DNA from: an alpha proteobacterium SCGC AAA028-C07
Lineage (GTDB): Bacteria > Pseudomonadota > Alphaproteobacteria > Pelagibacterales > Pelagibacteraceae
Assembly: GCA_000419465.1 (NCBI GenBank)
Contig: ATTB01000001.1
Coordinates: forward strand, 124,001 to 188,000
Direction: 5' to 3'
DNA: 64,000 bases
Translations under genes and position numbers: made by a program
The notes under the pieces: model-generated
What the model was told of the DNA's origin: nothing
Database searches by the model: none
What the model saw: only the letters and a program-made list of their open reading frames with translations
Shown here: one piece after another, positions 54,708-64,000 of the stretch
Numbering within the stretch: position 1 is the first letter of the stretch
How the letters are laid out: every line of letters starts with the position of its first letter

Positions 54708-55481
54708 ATCCACTAATTTATAGTAAAAACTAAAATCTAGATTTTCTGGTCTTAAATTTTTAATATTATTAATATCTATAATTTTAAGCTCTTTTTCATT
54801 AAGTAATTTTTTAAGAGTTTTAGAAATCATTTTTCTTTTAGTATTAAATATAACTTTTGTTAGATCTGACAAAATGTCTAAATCCTTTAATTTAAAATTA
54901 GTATTTTTTTTTGGAGTGAAAGATAGTACTGAAGAATCAACTTTTGGCTCAGGATTAAATTCTTTTTTGGAAATATTAAAATGAAATTTAACATCTAACC
55001 TGGCATCAGTTAGTATAGATATTCTTCCATATTTTTTATTATTAGAGGTTGCTACAATTCGCTCTGCAACTTCCTTTTGAAACATTAAAATCATTTGATC
55101 ATAAAAAGGAGGCCACGGATCAGAGTAAATCCATTTAATTAATAATTTTAGGGAAATGTTATAAGGAAGATTGCCATAAATTATTGAATTTTTTTTAAAG
55201 ATACTCTTTTCATTAAAAGTTAAAGCGTCAGAAATTTTATAATTAAAATTTTTGCAATTATTTTTAATTTTATCTAAATAATTACTTAAATCTTTATCAA
55301 ACTCGATTGCAAAAATTTCTTTTGGATTTTTTTTTAACAATTCTTCAGTTAAATTACCAGTACCGGGTCCCACCTCAATTATATTAGTATTCTTGTCAAC
55401 GTTACCTATGTCCGCAATTTTTTTTATTATTTCTTTATTAATTAAAAAATTTTGACCTAGTTTCTTTTTATGCTTAAACAT
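54687..55481 (-). CDS. rsmA: 16S rRNA (A1518/A1519) dimethyltransferase
   Basis: The 264-residue methyltransferase (KsgA) dimethylates two adenines at the end of 16S rRNA. It has KLGQNFLINKEI, IEVGPGTGNLTEEL for SAM, IYGNLPYNISLKLL with the NLPY catalytic motif, and FNPEPKVDSSVL. It overlaps pdxA by 8 bases and is the last gene of the lptF-to-rsmA block. Confidence 0.96.
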   Translation of the reverse strand: MFKHKKKLGQNFLINKEIIKKIADIGNVDKNTNIIEVGPGTGNLTEELLKKNPKEIFAIEFDKDLSNYLDKIKNNCKNFNYKISDALTFNEKSIFKKNSIIYGNLPYNISLKLLIKWIYSDPWPPFYDQMILMFQKEVAERIVATSNNKKYGRISILTDARLDVKFHFNISKKEFNPEPKVDSSVLSFTPKKNTNFKLKDLDILSDLTKVIFNTKRKMISKTLKKLLNEKELKIIDINNIKNLRPENLDFSFYYKLVDLIKSRS

Positions 55482-56442
55482 TATATTTAGAAAAAAACTT
55501 TATTGCTTTCTTAAAGCTTTTTGGATCCGCAACCCCTTTTCCTATAATTTCCGTACCAACACCATGATCTGGGGAAATTCTTAGAAATGGTAAACCAATT
55601 GTAATATTTATAGCATCATAATTAAATTTAGTTTTGAAAGTTGTTAGAATTTGATCATGATAGTGACCGATTAAGACATCAATTTTTAATTTAGCTCTTT
55701 GTAAAAAACTAGTATCGGGTGAAAGCGGACCTATTATTGGATATTTTTTTTTAAGTTTTTTTATTGCTGGTATAATTATTCTTTTTTCTTCATTTCCTAT
55801 ATATCCATTCTCTCCATTATGTGGATTTAGACCAAGAATGCCGATTTTAAATTTTTTTCTTTTAATAGTTTTTAAATAAAAATTATTTATATTTTTGCAT
55901 GCTTTCTCAATTTTTTTATATGTAATTTCTTTATAAACTTTTTTTATAGGAATATGGGTTGTTAAAGGTAGAACAGAAAAAGTTTCATTAAACAAAAGCA
56001 TATTTTCTTTGTTTTTGTTATTAGTTTTATCTGCAATATATTCGGTAATTCCATTGTATCTATTTTTTGTAAATTTCGACTTATTAATTGGGAGGTTAAT
56101 AAGCCCGCACGCTAATTTTCTTTTAAGCAAGAGCACTGCACATTCAAAGCATTTTTTGACAAATGCATCTGATTTATTAGTTTTTAGATCAAAAGGTTTT
56201 AATTGTTTATAATCTACATTAATAAAATTAAATTTTACTTTTGGCAAATTGTCTATTTTAGACAATCTAAAATTTATATTTTTTTTAAAATTTAAATAAT
56301 TTGCCTGTTTTTTTAATAGTGAATAGTTTCCAATGATTATGAAATTTAATTTTGTCTTTTTTATATAATTAATTGATTTAAGAAAAATTTCAGAAGAAAT
56401 ACTATTGGGCTCTCCTAGAACAATTATAATATTTTTCTTCAC
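55474..56442 (-). CDS. pdxA: 4-hydroxythreonine-4-phosphate dehydrogenase, GTG start
   Basis: The 322-residue enzyme works in pyridoxal phosphate synthesis. The three metal-binding histidines are in TTHIPIKKV, IGHYHDQIL and SPDHGVGTEI, and GLNPHNGENGYIGNEE is typical. The start is GTG and overlaps the surA stop by four bases (GTGA). The order surA-pdxA-rsmA equals that in E. coli. Confidence 0.94.
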   Translation of the reverse strand: MKKNIIIVLGEPNSISSEIFLKSINYIKKTKLNFIIIGNYSLLKKQANYLNFKKNINFRLSKIDNLPKVKFNFINVDYKQLKPFDLKTNKSDAFVKKCFECAVLLLKRKLACGLINLPINKSKFTKNRYNGITEYIADKTNNKNKENMLLFNETFSVLPLTTHIPIKKVYKEITYKKIEKACKNINNFYLKTIKRKKFKIGILGLNPHNGENGYIGNEEKRIIIPAIKKLKKKYPIIGPLSPDTSFLQRAKLKIDVLIGHYHDQILTTFKTKFNYDAINITIGLPFLRISPDHGVGTEIIGKGVADPKSFKKAIKFFSKYNV

Positions 56443-57053
56443 AGAAATTTAATTAAATATTTTTTTTTACTCTTTTCTAGATGAGTAGCTGAGTACTTGT
56501 TTAAAAGTTTGTTTTGTTCAGTAATAATTAGTTGTCGTTTCAATTTTTCATCATCCACAGAATTGTTTTGTTCTTTTTCTAGTTCTTTGTTAACTTCTGT
56601 TAAATTTACATTAAGTCTACTCTCATACATCTGTCTAACTAATTTTGACCACTTCATATCAATTTTTATTATATTTTTTAAATAATCTTTCTCTATTTCA
56701 TTTTGATTATAGAAGGAATTGAGAATTTCATTATTAATTTTAATTCTCTCTAAGTAATTATATAAATTAATTTCGATTTCTTTTTCTGAAACTTCAATTT
56801 TAAAGTAATTTGTTTCTATATCTTTGATTTTTCTATCTATTAAACTATTAACAATTTCTTTTTTTAATAGCTCTGGATTATTAGCATTTTGATCTTTGTT
56901 AATAAATTTTAAAAAATTAATTTCTTTATTTATATCAAGGTCCGTAATTATTGAATTATCAATAGAAACTATTACGTTATTAGTTAATTGTTTTGCTTCA
57001 GAGGTAGTTAAAAAAAAAACAAAAAATATTAGTAAAAAAATTTTTTTACTCAT
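56439..57053 (-). CDS. surA: SurA-like periplasmic chaperone without isomerase domain
   Basis: From the ATG at 57053 the product has 204 residues: a signal peptide (MSKKIFLLIFFVFFLTTSEA, cleaved after residue 20) and the SurA N-terminal domain (NNVIVSIDNSIITDLDINKEINFL, then EIVNSLIDRKIKDIE). Typical SurA proteins carry one or two parvulin domains and exceed 300 residues; none is visible here, only a C-terminal helix. The frame extends upstream to 57122, inside lptD, but that part lacks signal features. The gene lies between lptD and pdxA as expected for surA. Confidence 0.83.
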   Translation of the reverse strand: MSKKIFLLIFFVFFLTTSEAKQLTNNVIVSIDNSIITDLDINKEINFLKFINKDQNANNPELLKKEIVNSLIDRKIKDIETNYFKIEVSEKEIEINLYNYLERIKINNEILNSFYNQNEIEKDYLKNIIKIDMKWSKLVRQMYESRLNVNLTEVNKELEKEQNNSVDDEKLKRQLIITEQNKLLNKYSATHLEKSKKKYLIKFL

Positions 57054-57066
57054 TTTTTTTTTAGAA

Positions 57067-59382
57067 TTATTGTATTCCACCAATGGAAGGCAATATATTT
57101 GATGTTGTATAATTTTCTCCAAATGGTAGCAATGTTACTCCAAAAAAGACGCTAGTTGCAGGCTTTAAGTCTTTATCTGACGAATAATTTTTTTGAAAAT
57201 AAAAACCATATCTTATACATTCATTCTCATTCTCAATTCCTAATTTATGAGAATTAGTCAAATCTGTTTTTAGATTTCTATCAGTTGAAATTATTAATTT
57301 AGTGTTGTCAGTCAAATAAGAAGTCAAATTTGCTTTTGCGTATCTTTCATTTCCAATGTGACTATTTTTTTCATAGAAATTAAAATTAATTTCAGCTTGT
57401 TTTAAAAAAGTTTTTAAATTTAAATCATTATAATAAACATGGTTAAAGCCGTTATCTAGTGTGTTTTTAAGGGTCACATCAAAATTTCCTGGACTTAAAT
57501 AAGTTGCCTTGGTTACTAAATCAGAATTTTTATTTTGAAGAGAAGATTTTGTAGGCATATCAGGATCTTCATTGAATTTTATAACCTGACCTATTGAAAT
57601 TCCAGCTTCAGCTGGTTTATTTTTATTTATAATTTTTTCTTTCCACATCCAATCTAAACCAATGTTAAAAGATAAGTCTTTTTCAATTAATTCATCTGAG
57701 TTCATTCTATTCATTGAGAACAAATTATCAGCGTTCAAAGAAGTATCGTTAGATTTTGCATTGGTCATTTTTCCAGGAGAATAACGAGTAAGTATTCTAG
57801 GAATTAAATATTGTTCAGATTCTTTAGATAGTTTGGCAAATGGTAGCGACGCATCTAGACCAACCACTGGATTAATTTGACTATTTAGGTTTTCATTTGG
57901 ATTCCGGTAATCAGAATAGTAGTTAATATTATTAATTTTTGTAAGAAATTTATAACCAATACCAAGATTTGTATTGTAAGATTCTGCCGTCGAGTAATCT
58001 AAATTGTTAATAAAAGTTGTTTTATTTTGATTAGTGTTTGTATTTAAACTTTTAAAATTTGTACTAAAATTTAGACCATTATTATTAAGCAAGTTGTATT
58101 TTGAATAAATAATTTCCGGTAGAAGATATTCGTATTGGTCAGATGTTTTTGAAGCACTAATATTTTGATATGTAGCCGTTTTAAAATTTAGACTTTCATT
58201 TTTTCCAAAAGAATTAAGATATATTTCATTAGTTAATTTTGTTTCATTTTCCTTTACAAGATTTCTTTTGAATCCATCAATAGTAGAATTTATTTTATTA
58301 ACTCTTAAATAAGTTGGATTATTTACTCTCTGAAATTTTGCGTTAAATTCACTTTGATCTAAAACTTTGTCTGTAAAATTAAGATTTAAATTACCATATA
58401 AATGTTTTCTTGAACCGTCCGTTTGTGTTGAATTTATTTCTTTGTAACCTTGAGTAAAACTCCCTTCAATTGATAAGTCTCCATTTTTGTATTTTTCTCT
58501 ATACTCTCCTAATAGCAAAGGATTTTGTTTAAAGTAATAAACAGGACTAACCGTAAAATCAGCAGATTGTGATATTGGATAAAAATAAGGAATTTTAATT
58601 ATTGAACCGATGTCAGTACTTAATGAAGCGAATGAAGGAGCTAAAAAACCAGCTTCTCTTTTCACACTTGGGTCTGGGTGTGAAAAATAAGGAGTATATA
58701 AAACTGGGATGTTGTTCAAATCTAAAGTTGCATTTTTATAAGTAATTTTTTTATTTTCTTTATCATGTGTAACTAAATTAGCGTTTAAGTTCCAAAATGG
58801 ACATCCTTCTTTCTCATTTGTAGATTTGCATGATGTAAATTTTCCATCTTTAATTATTGTTATATTATCTTTTATGCTTACTTCTTTCCCGGAAAGCTTT
58901 GGTTCTACAAATTCATTAAATTTATCTTTAGATTGAAATTTTTCTTTATTAAGATCGGAGTTTAAATCGTATCCAATAATTTCATAAAATTTATCATCAG
59001 CATTTAGTTTGCTAAAATAATATGTATTTTTATAGTTATCTAAAAACTTAACTTTATTTTGTGCAGAAATAATTTTTTTTTCTAAATCATATTCAAAATT
59101 ATCCGCAGTTAGAGTTCTGTTTTTGCTGTCAGAAAATTTAGAATTTCCAAATGTTTTTAAAAGTTGATTTGCCTTATTATATACAATTTTGTCAGCAGAG
59201 ATTTGTTTTCCTTCTTGATTTTTAGCCACTACATTTCCTGTAGCTTCTATAATATTGTTATCCTGAGAATACGTCAGTTTGTCTGCAGAAAAATTATAAA
59301 TATCTTTCTGCTGTGAATAAACAATATTGTCTTTTAAAAAAAATATTCCAAAAAATAATATAAAAACAATTCTATTTTGCAT
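57067..59382 (-). CDS. lptD: LPS-assembly outer membrane protein LptD
   Basis: From the ATG at 59382 the protein has 771 residues: a signal peptide (to about residue 24, VYSQ), a periplasmic beta-taco domain of the OstA type (about 30-215: FSADKLTYSQDNNIIEATGNVVAKNQE), and a C-terminal barrel with PVLYTPYFSHPDPSVKREAGFLAPS, the LptD signature. Cysteines exist (CKSTNEKEGC, and one near the end), as needed for the disulfides. It inserts LPS in the outer leaflet. A longer start at 59400 is possible but adds only six residues. Confidence 0.94.
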   Translation of the reverse strand: MQNRIVFILFFGIFFLKDNIVYSQQKDIYNFSADKLTYSQDNNIIEATGNVVAKNQEGKQISADKIVYNKANQLLKTFGNSKFSDSKNRTLTADNFEYDLEKKIISAQNKVKFLDNYKNTYYFSKLNADDKFYEIIGYDLNSDLNKEKFQSKDKFNEFVEPKLSGKEVSIKDNITIIKDGKFTSCKSTNEKEGCPFWNLNANLVTHDKENKKITYKNATLDLNNIPVLYTPYFSHPDPSVKREAGFLAPSFASLSTDIGSIIKIPYFYPISQSADFTVSPVYYFKQNPLLLGEYREKYKNGDLSIEGSFTQGYKEINSTQTDGSRKHLYGNLNLNFTDKVLDQSEFNAKFQRVNNPTYLRVNKINSTIDGFKRNLVKENETKLTNEIYLNSFGKNESLNFKTATYQNISASKTSDQYEYLLPEIIYSKYNLLNNNGLNFSTNFKSLNTNTNQNKTTFINNLDYSTAESYNTNLGIGYKFLTKINNINYYSDYRNPNENLNSQINPVVGLDASLPFAKLSKESEQYLIPRILTRYSPGKMTNAKSNDTSLNADNLFSMNRMNSDELIEKDLSFNIGLDWMWKEKIINKNKPAEAGISIGQVIKFNEDPDMPTKSSLQNKNSDLVTKATYLSPGNFDVTLKNTLDNGFNHVYYNDLNLKTFLKQAEINFNFYEKNSHIGNERYAKANLTSYLTDNTKLIISTDRNLKTDLTNSHKLGIENENECIRYGFYFQKNYSSDKDLKPATSVFFGVTLLPFGENYTTSNILPSIGGIQ

Positions 59383-60466
59383 TAACTTGAGTAATTCCAA
59401 CTAAATTTATTAAAATTATGAGAAATATAGGTATCCATACTGAAAAATCCACAGATATTATGCCTGATTTAGCTATTGTTATTGATAAATCATTTAGAAA
59501 ATAAATTATTACGCTTATTATTACTCCGTAGCTTCCATATTTGAGGTAATTAGAAGTTTTTCCTAAATTAATAATCATCAATCCAGAAAGTATAGACATA
59601 GCTAATAAGTAAATAGGAAAGGATATTAACTTTTGATACCTAATTCTAAGGTCTGTAGTTGAGTATCCTTTATCTTCTAATATCGACATCTCTTTGCTGA
59701 TATCCAGTAAGGAAGCAGTATCAGTATTTTTGTATACATTCTTTAGCTCGTTAATATTTACATTACTTATGTAATTATAATTATTTAAATAATTCTCTTT
59801 ATTTTTTTTTTTATTTGAAGAGATAATATGAACTTTATTTAGTTGCCAATTTTTATCTTTTATAAATCCCTCAGTGGCATCAATTCTTTTAATGAAATTA
59901 TTAGAAGAGTCATAGTTATAAATAGTAATTTGACTTACAGCTGAGAAATCTTTACTAATTTTTTCTATTCTTATAATATTCTTTTCTTTTTCATTTTTAT
60001 CAAGAATCCATATTCCAGTTTCATTAACGAAAACTAAATTTCTCGTCTCATTATATTCGGACCTTAAATTCTCATAGTATCTCAACATTGAGGAAGAGAA
60101 AGGTACAATTAGAAATACAATTATATATCCAATAATAAATGAAGTTAAAGCAGGGATTAATATAATTTGTATATTTGAATAACCCATCACTCTTAATGAA
60201 ATAACTTCATTATGATTATAAATTTTTAAATAAAAAACAATTCCGCCAAATAAAACTATAAAAGGAAATAAATTTATTAATACATTAGGTATTTTTAGTA
60301 TTGTAAATGTTATAAAAAAAATAAATTTAAGATCTTTTTTTGATTTAAAAAAATTAAATTCATCCAACAAATTAATCAAAAGAACAATTGAAAGCATCAC
60401 TGCTATAACAACAAATAAACTCTTAATATATTCATTGATAATGTATCTGTTTATTGATTTTAGCAT
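59372..60466 (-). CDS. lptG: LPS export permease LptG
   Basis: The 364-residue inner-membrane protein has three N-terminal helices, a periplasmic domain (about 130-255) and three C-terminal helices, with YNHNEVISLRVMGYSN near residue 78 (the coupling helix of the LptF/G family). With LptF and the ATPase LptB it extracts LPS from the inner membrane. It overlaps lptD by 11 bases and abuts lptF directly. Confidence 0.93.
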   Translation of the reverse strand: MLKSINRYIINEYIKSLFVVIAVMLSIVLLINLLDEFNFFKSKKDLKFIFFITFTILKIPNVLINLFPFIVLFGGIVFYLKIYNHNEVISLRVMGYSNIQIILIPALTSFIIGYIIVFLIVPFSSSMLRYYENLRSEYNETRNLVFVNETGIWILDKNEKEKNIIRIEKISKDFSAVSQITIYNYDSSNNFIKRIDATEGFIKDKNWQLNKVHIISSNKKKNKENYLNNYNYISNVNINELKNVYKNTDTASLLDISKEMSILEDKGYSTTDLRIRYQKLISFPIYLLAMSILSGLMIINLGKTSNYLKYGSYGVIISVIIYFLNDLSITIAKSGIISVDFSVWIPIFLIILINLVGITQVNAK

Positions 60467-61558
60467 TTATGATTTGATATTTTCTCTATTAAGAAAGTAA
60501 TTTAATAAAACCCAATTTATTATTAAAAATAAAAAAGGGGTGACATATAAAAATAAACTTGCGTACAAATTTTTTGAACTAAGATCTAATAATATTTCAC
60601 TAATTATTATAATTGTAATTCCATAGGTAAAAATTATTATTTTTAGAAAATTATTATTTATAATTTCTTTGTTTGTTATAATTAAAAAACACGCTAACAA
60701 AATTAACGAAGGAATAAATAAGGGCATTATAATTCTATCATTTAGCTCACCAATTATATTAGTAAGTTGACTATCATTTTTGTCATTGAATCTTTTTATT
60801 AATTCAAAAAAAAACATTTCATTAAACTTATAATAATCTACTGTTTTTTTATTATATTGACTTAGATCAAGTGTTGTTTTGTCAAAATCTAATATAGAAA
60901 TTTTTTTATCTTTTCGTTCTTCTTGAATGCTGCCTTCAACAAGGACAAGTAAATTTTTATTATTTTCATTAATAACAACACCTGATTTAGCTATTATTGT
61001 TTTTTTTATATCCGCACTATCTTCAAATAAAATAATATCTTCAAGTTCATTAATCTGATTTTTTTTTCCGATATAAATAGTTATTTTTTTTAGAGGATTA
61101 TTAAAATTATTTTGTTTTAATAAAGGACCAATGGCCCCAACGCCGGAATTTAAAAGCAGATACTTTGAATAATTAGAAAAATATGGAACTACAAAACATC
61201 TGACAATTACCAGTACTATTATAAATATAATAGATGAACTTATTAAATAATTTATAAATTTCTTTTTTTCTAAACCTGAAAACCAAAGCGCCCGAAGTTC
61301 GTTATGATCTTCAAATTTTGAAATTGTTATGACAAAAGATATAAAAAATATAATTAAAGATATTTTTGAAAAATATTTTGGGATTATCGATAAGATGTAT
61401 AAAAAATAAGTTTTAATTGAATTTCCATCTTCACCAATCAAATCTAGTAGCCTAACGGCTTGAGTGATCCAAATGATAAGTCCAAATGCAAGTAGAATAG
61501 AAAGATAGTTCTTTAAAAATTCTTTTATAAAATAGTATCCCAACTTGTTTTTTTTCAT
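60467..61558 (-). CDS. lptF: LPS export permease LptF
   Basis: The 363-residue membrane protein has the same layout as LptG: helices at about 15-35, 50-70 and 100-120, a periplasmic domain to about 265, then three helices. The coupling region is FEDHNELRALWFSGLEKKKF. It is the first gene of the block and is divergent from pepA with 28 bases between starts, the usual pepA/lptF arrangement of proteobacteria. Confidence 0.93.
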   Translation of the reverse strand: MKKNKLGYYFIKEFLKNYLSILLAFGLIIWITQAVRLLDLIGEDGNSIKTYFLYILSIIPKYFSKISLIIFFISFVITISKFEDHNELRALWFSGLEKKKFINYLISSSIIFIIVLVIVRCFVVPYFSNYSKYLLLNSGVGAIGPLLKQNNFNNPLKKITIYIGKKNQINELEDIILFEDSADIKKTIIAKSGVVINENNKNLLVLVEGSIQEERKDKKISILDFDKTTLDLSQYNKKTVDYYKFNEMFFFELIKRFNDKNDSQLTNIIGELNDRIIMPLFIPSLILLACFLIITNKEIINNNFLKIIIFTYGITIIIISEILLDLSSKNLYASLFLYVTPFLFLIINWVLLNYFLNRENIKS

Positions 61559-61586
61559 TTTGATATGTATATGATCTTATATCACT

Positions 61587-63053
61587 ATGTTAGATTTAAA
61601 GATAATTCCAAATGTAAATAATAACTCAGATTTTTATATTTTTTTCTGTGAAAAGAATTTTTCCTTTAATTCAAAAAAACTATCTTTCATTGATATAAAT
61701 TATAAAGAAATTAATTCTCTTTTGTTAAAGAATAAAGATGAAGATTATTTTGTATTTAATTACCACAGCTCAAAACCAAAAAAAATTATTTTTATAAATC
61801 AAAAAGATTATAAAGACGAATTTAAGAATCAAAATATTGGTGGCAAGGTTATTAGCGAAATTAAATCAGCAAAAGAAATTAATGTTATTTTTTCTAATGA
61901 AAATAAATCCTTAGAAAATTATTATTTTAATTTTTTTTTAGGATGTTTTTTAAAAAAATATTCTTTTACAAAATATAAAACAATTTTTAAAAAAAATGAA
62001 AATGCAAAAGAAATAATAAATCTCTTAATTACCTCGTCAAATAAGAATTTTTTTATTAAGATTAAAAATAATATTGAAAATATTATTAATGGAGTTTTTT
62101 TAACAAGAGATCTAGTTTCTGAACCTCCAAATTATTTAAATCCAGAAAGATTTGTTTCTGAAATTAAAAAACTTTCTAAACTAGGTCTTAAAGTAGATGT
62201 TTTTGATTATTCAAAAATGAAAAAAATTGGAATGAACGCTTTATTGGGTGTTTCTCAAGGAAGTAAAAATTTACCTTATTTTGTAACTATTACATGGAAG
62301 CCAAGTAATTCAAAAAATAAAAAACCACTTTCTTTTATTGGAAAAGGAGTTTGTTTTGATACCGGTGGCATTTCTTTAAAACCAGCTAAATTCATGGAGG
62401 ATATGAAATATGATATGGCTGGAGCAGGAGCCGTTGTTGGTTTGATGAAAACTTTAGCTCTTAGAAAGTCAAAATCTTATGTTGTTGGTGCAGTTGCGTT
62501 AGTTGAGAATATGCCTGGTGGTTCAGCTCAAAGACCCGGTGATATCGTAAAATCCTACTCTGGCAAAACAATCGAAGTTTTAAATACAGATGCTGAAGGA
62601 AGATTAATACTTGCGGATGCAATTTATTATATCGATGAGCAGTATGAGCCAGAATTAATAGTTGATTTAGCAACTCTTACTGGAGCGATAGTTGTTTCTT
62701 TAGGAAGTGAGTATGCGGGTTTATTTTCTAATAATGATAAATTGTCAGAAAAATTAATTAAAGCAGGGGAAATCGAAAATGAAAAACTTTGGAGATTTCC
62801 ATTACATAAAAACTACGACAAATTAATGGACTCAAAAATTGCAGACATTCAGAATATTAATTATTCAGGAGGAGCAGGATCTATTACAGCAGCGCAATTT
62901 TTACAGCGATTTTTAAAAAACAGTACTCCTTGGGCTCATTTAGATATTGCTGGCATGGCTTGGACAAAGAAAGATTTAGATATTATACCAACAGGAGCCA
63001 CTGGTTATGGGGTTAAATTATTAAATAAATTTGTAGAAAAGTATTATGAATAA
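61587..63053 (+). CDS. pepA: Leucyl aminopeptidase (M17)
   Basis: The 488-residue enzyme releases N-terminal amino acids with two metal ions. The N-terminal domain is diverged and Lys/Asn-rich. The catalytic domain has [34 protein letters not shown] with metal ligands and the M17 signature [10 protein letters not shown]. The end [13 protein letters not shown] is normal. ndk follows with an 8-base overlap; many relatives have holC between them. Confidence 0.96.
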   Translation: MLDLKIIPNVNNNSDFYIFFCEKNFSFNSKKLSFIDINYKEINSLLLKNKDEDYFVFNYHSSKPKKIIFINQKDYKDEFKNQNIGGKVISEIKSAKEINVIFSNENKSLENYYFNFFLGCFLKKYSFTKYKTIFKKNENAKEIINLLITSSNKNFFIKIKNNIENIINGVFLTRDLVSEPPNYLNPERFVSEIKKLSKLGLKVDVFDYSKMKKIGMNALLGVSQGSKNLPYFVTITWKPSNSKNKKPLSFIGKGVCFDTGGISLKPAKFMEDMKYDMAGAGAVVGLMKTLALRKSKSYVVGAVALVENMPGGSAQRPGDIVKSYSGKTIEVLNTDAEGRLILADAIYYIDEQYEPELIVDLATLTGAIVVSLGSEYAGLFSNNDKLSEKLIKAGEIENEKLWRFPLHKNYDKLMDSKIADIQNINYSGGAGSITAAQFLQRFLKNSTPWAHLDIAGMAWTKKDLDIIPTGATGYGVKLLNKFVEKYYE

Positions 63054-63456
63054 TATGGAAAAGACTTTATCAATAATTAAACCCGATGCTGTTGAAAGAA
63101 ATTTAATTGGTCAAATAGTCAGTATTTTTGAAAAAAATTCTTTAAAAATTCATTCAATTAAGAAAATTAAATTATCTAAAAAAATAGCGGAAGAATTTTA
63201 TTTTGTTCATAAAGAAAGACCTTTTTTTAATGATCTTTGCACTTATATGAGTTCAGGTCCGGTTGTGGTTATAGTGTTAGAGGGTAACAATGCAGTTCTT
63301 AAAAATAGAGAAATTATGGGAGCAACAAACCCTAAAGATGCAGCCAAAGGAACGATAAGAAATTTATACGGTATTTCTTTAGATAAAAATTCAGTTCATG
63401 GTTCTGATAGTAAAGAAAACGCTAAAATTGAGATTGATTTTTTCTTTAAAGAATAG
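63046..63456 (+). CDS. ndk: Nucleoside-diphosphate kinase
   Basis: The 136-residue enzyme balances nucleoside triphosphates. It shows [34 protein letters not shown], and [12 protein letters not shown] with the phosphohistidine. The start may be the ATG at 63046 (overlapping pepA) or the one at 63055, giving MEKTLSII, which is the more usual N-terminus. Its stop is 3 bases from the end of the convergent purN gene. Confidence 0.97.
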   Translation: MNNMEKTLSIIKPDAVERNLIGQIVSIFEKNSLKIHSIKKIKLSKKIAEEFYFVHKERPFFNDLCTYMSSGPVVVIVLEGNNAVLKNREIMGATNPKDAAKGTIRNLYGISLDKNSVHGSDSKENAKIEIDFFFKE

Positions 63457-63459
63457 TTT

Positions 63460-64000
63460 TTAAACTATTTTATTACAAACGACATCTACTGCTTTTGGGT
63501 AAATTAAGTGTTCTGCCTTCAAAACTCTTTTTGCTAGAGAATTTGGTTTATCTTTTTTAAGAATTTTAACTTTTGTTTGTAATATTTTTTTACCAGAATC
63601 AAGTTTTGCCGTTACATAATGAACGGTAGACCCTGCATATTTATCACCTGCTTTTATAGCTCTTTCATGAGTGTTTAGGCCTTTGTATTTTGGAAGTAGC
63701 GAAGGATGAATATTAATAATTTTAAATTTGCAATTTCTAATAAACTCTTTTGATAAAATTCTCATAAAGCCCGCCAAACATAATAAATTAATTTTATTTT
63801 TTTTTAGATAGTCAAAAGCTCTTTTTTCAAACTGAGGTTTCTTTCTTTCTATTGCGTAATTTGTAATTTTATTTTTTTTAGCATAAGCCAATCCTTTGGC
63901 TTCTTTTTTATTAGAAATAACTAATTTGATTTTCCAATTAGTATTATTTTTTTTAGAGTATTTAATTAACTCTTTTAAGTTAGAACCTCTACCAGAAATA
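63460..64000 (-). CDS. purN: Phosphoribosylglycinamide formyltransferase (cut by the right window edge)
   Basis: About 180 residues are visible and the frame stays open to the window end, where it reads ISGRGSNLKELIKYS, the PurN N-terminus; only the first few residues are missing. LCLAGFMRILSKEF, INIHPSLLPKYKGLNTHERAIKAG and GSTVHYVTAKLDSG carry the catalytic Asn/His/Asp region. It adds the formyl group to glycinamide ribonucleotide. purM is likely upstream outside the window. Confidence 0.95.
   Translation of the reverse strand, partial: ISGRGSNLKELIKYSKKNNTNWKIKLVISNKKEAKGLAYAKKNKITNYAIERKKPQFEKRAFDYLKKNKINLLCLAGFMRILSKEFIRNCKFKIINIHPSLLPKYKGLNTHERAIKAGDKYAGSTVHYVTAKLDSGKKILQTKVKILKKDKPNSLAKRVLKAEHLIYPKAVDVVCNKIV

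Noticed and set aside
57054..57122. Longer surA start inside lptD
   Set aside because: The added residues precede a clear signal peptide and overlap lptD coding sequence; the ATG at 57053 gives a normal export signal.
1..64000. Search for tRNA, CRISPR, insertion sequences, phage or toxin-antitoxin genes
   Set aside because: No repeat arrays, transposase motifs or tRNA-like cloverleaves were seen; the gaps are too short and are accounted for.

Overview
The window is a 64 kb stretch of a very AT-rich, very compact alphaproteobacterial chromosome. It looks like a SAR11-type marine bacterium (Pelagibacterales). The signs are Lys/Ile/Asn-rich proteins, gaps of at most about 155 bases, a proteorhodopsin beside a retinal pathway, and the alphaproteobacterial order of housekeeping blocks. 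The genus is inferred from gene content; no alignment was run. Both edges cut a gene: an antiporter on the left and purN on the right. I found no tRNA, rRNA, insertion sequence, phage gene or CRISPR array, and no stretch over 300 bases lacks a gene.

Layout. 0-6.7 kb: transporters (antiporter, TauE, MFS), a small reverse-strand operon of poorly known proteins (repeat protein, zinc-ribbon membrane protein, 32-aa membrane peptide), a YqhA-type protein, two tandem bactofilins and a DEAD-box helicase. 6.7-14.7 kb: SemiSWEET, the NAD operon nadA-nadB-nadC, ygfZ, pyrC and prpE. 14.7-22.4 kb: the light module. crtI-crtB-crtY-blh make retinal from phytoene precursors and run divergently from proteorhodopsin. 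After it come a dipeptide epimerase, a 2Fe-2S ferredoxin and a ferredoxin-NADP reductase. 22.4-28.6 kb: two membrane glycosyltransferases, dksA, two thioredoxin-fold enzymes, glycerate kinase and tolC.

28.7-43.9 kb: recA, alaS, icd, psd-pssA, a GT8-like protein, rlmE, guaB, a TPR protein, guaA, panB, and a yfgM-bamB-der block as in Enterobacteria, but with a shortened Der. 43.9-52 kb, reverse strand: rpsF-rpsR-rplI-dnaB-alr-(MMPL exporter)-cvpA-purF. 52-54.7 kb: fabD-fabG-acpP-gmk. 54.7-61.6 kb, reverse strand: lptF-lptG-lptD-surA-pdxA-rsmA, the outer-membrane biogenesis block, with a SurA lacking its isomerase domain. 61.6-64 kb: pepA, ndk and the end of purN.

Most of this is core genome. 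I do not see an obviously new defence or mobile system. The points most worth a second look are reduced or variant versions of conserved machines (Der, SurA, a zinc-less DksA, a dihydroorotase with Gln in the HxH motif), a terminator embedded in the end of a convergent gene, candidate DnaA and LexA sites before dnaB and recA, and the small uncharacterised operon at 2.7-3.6 kb.
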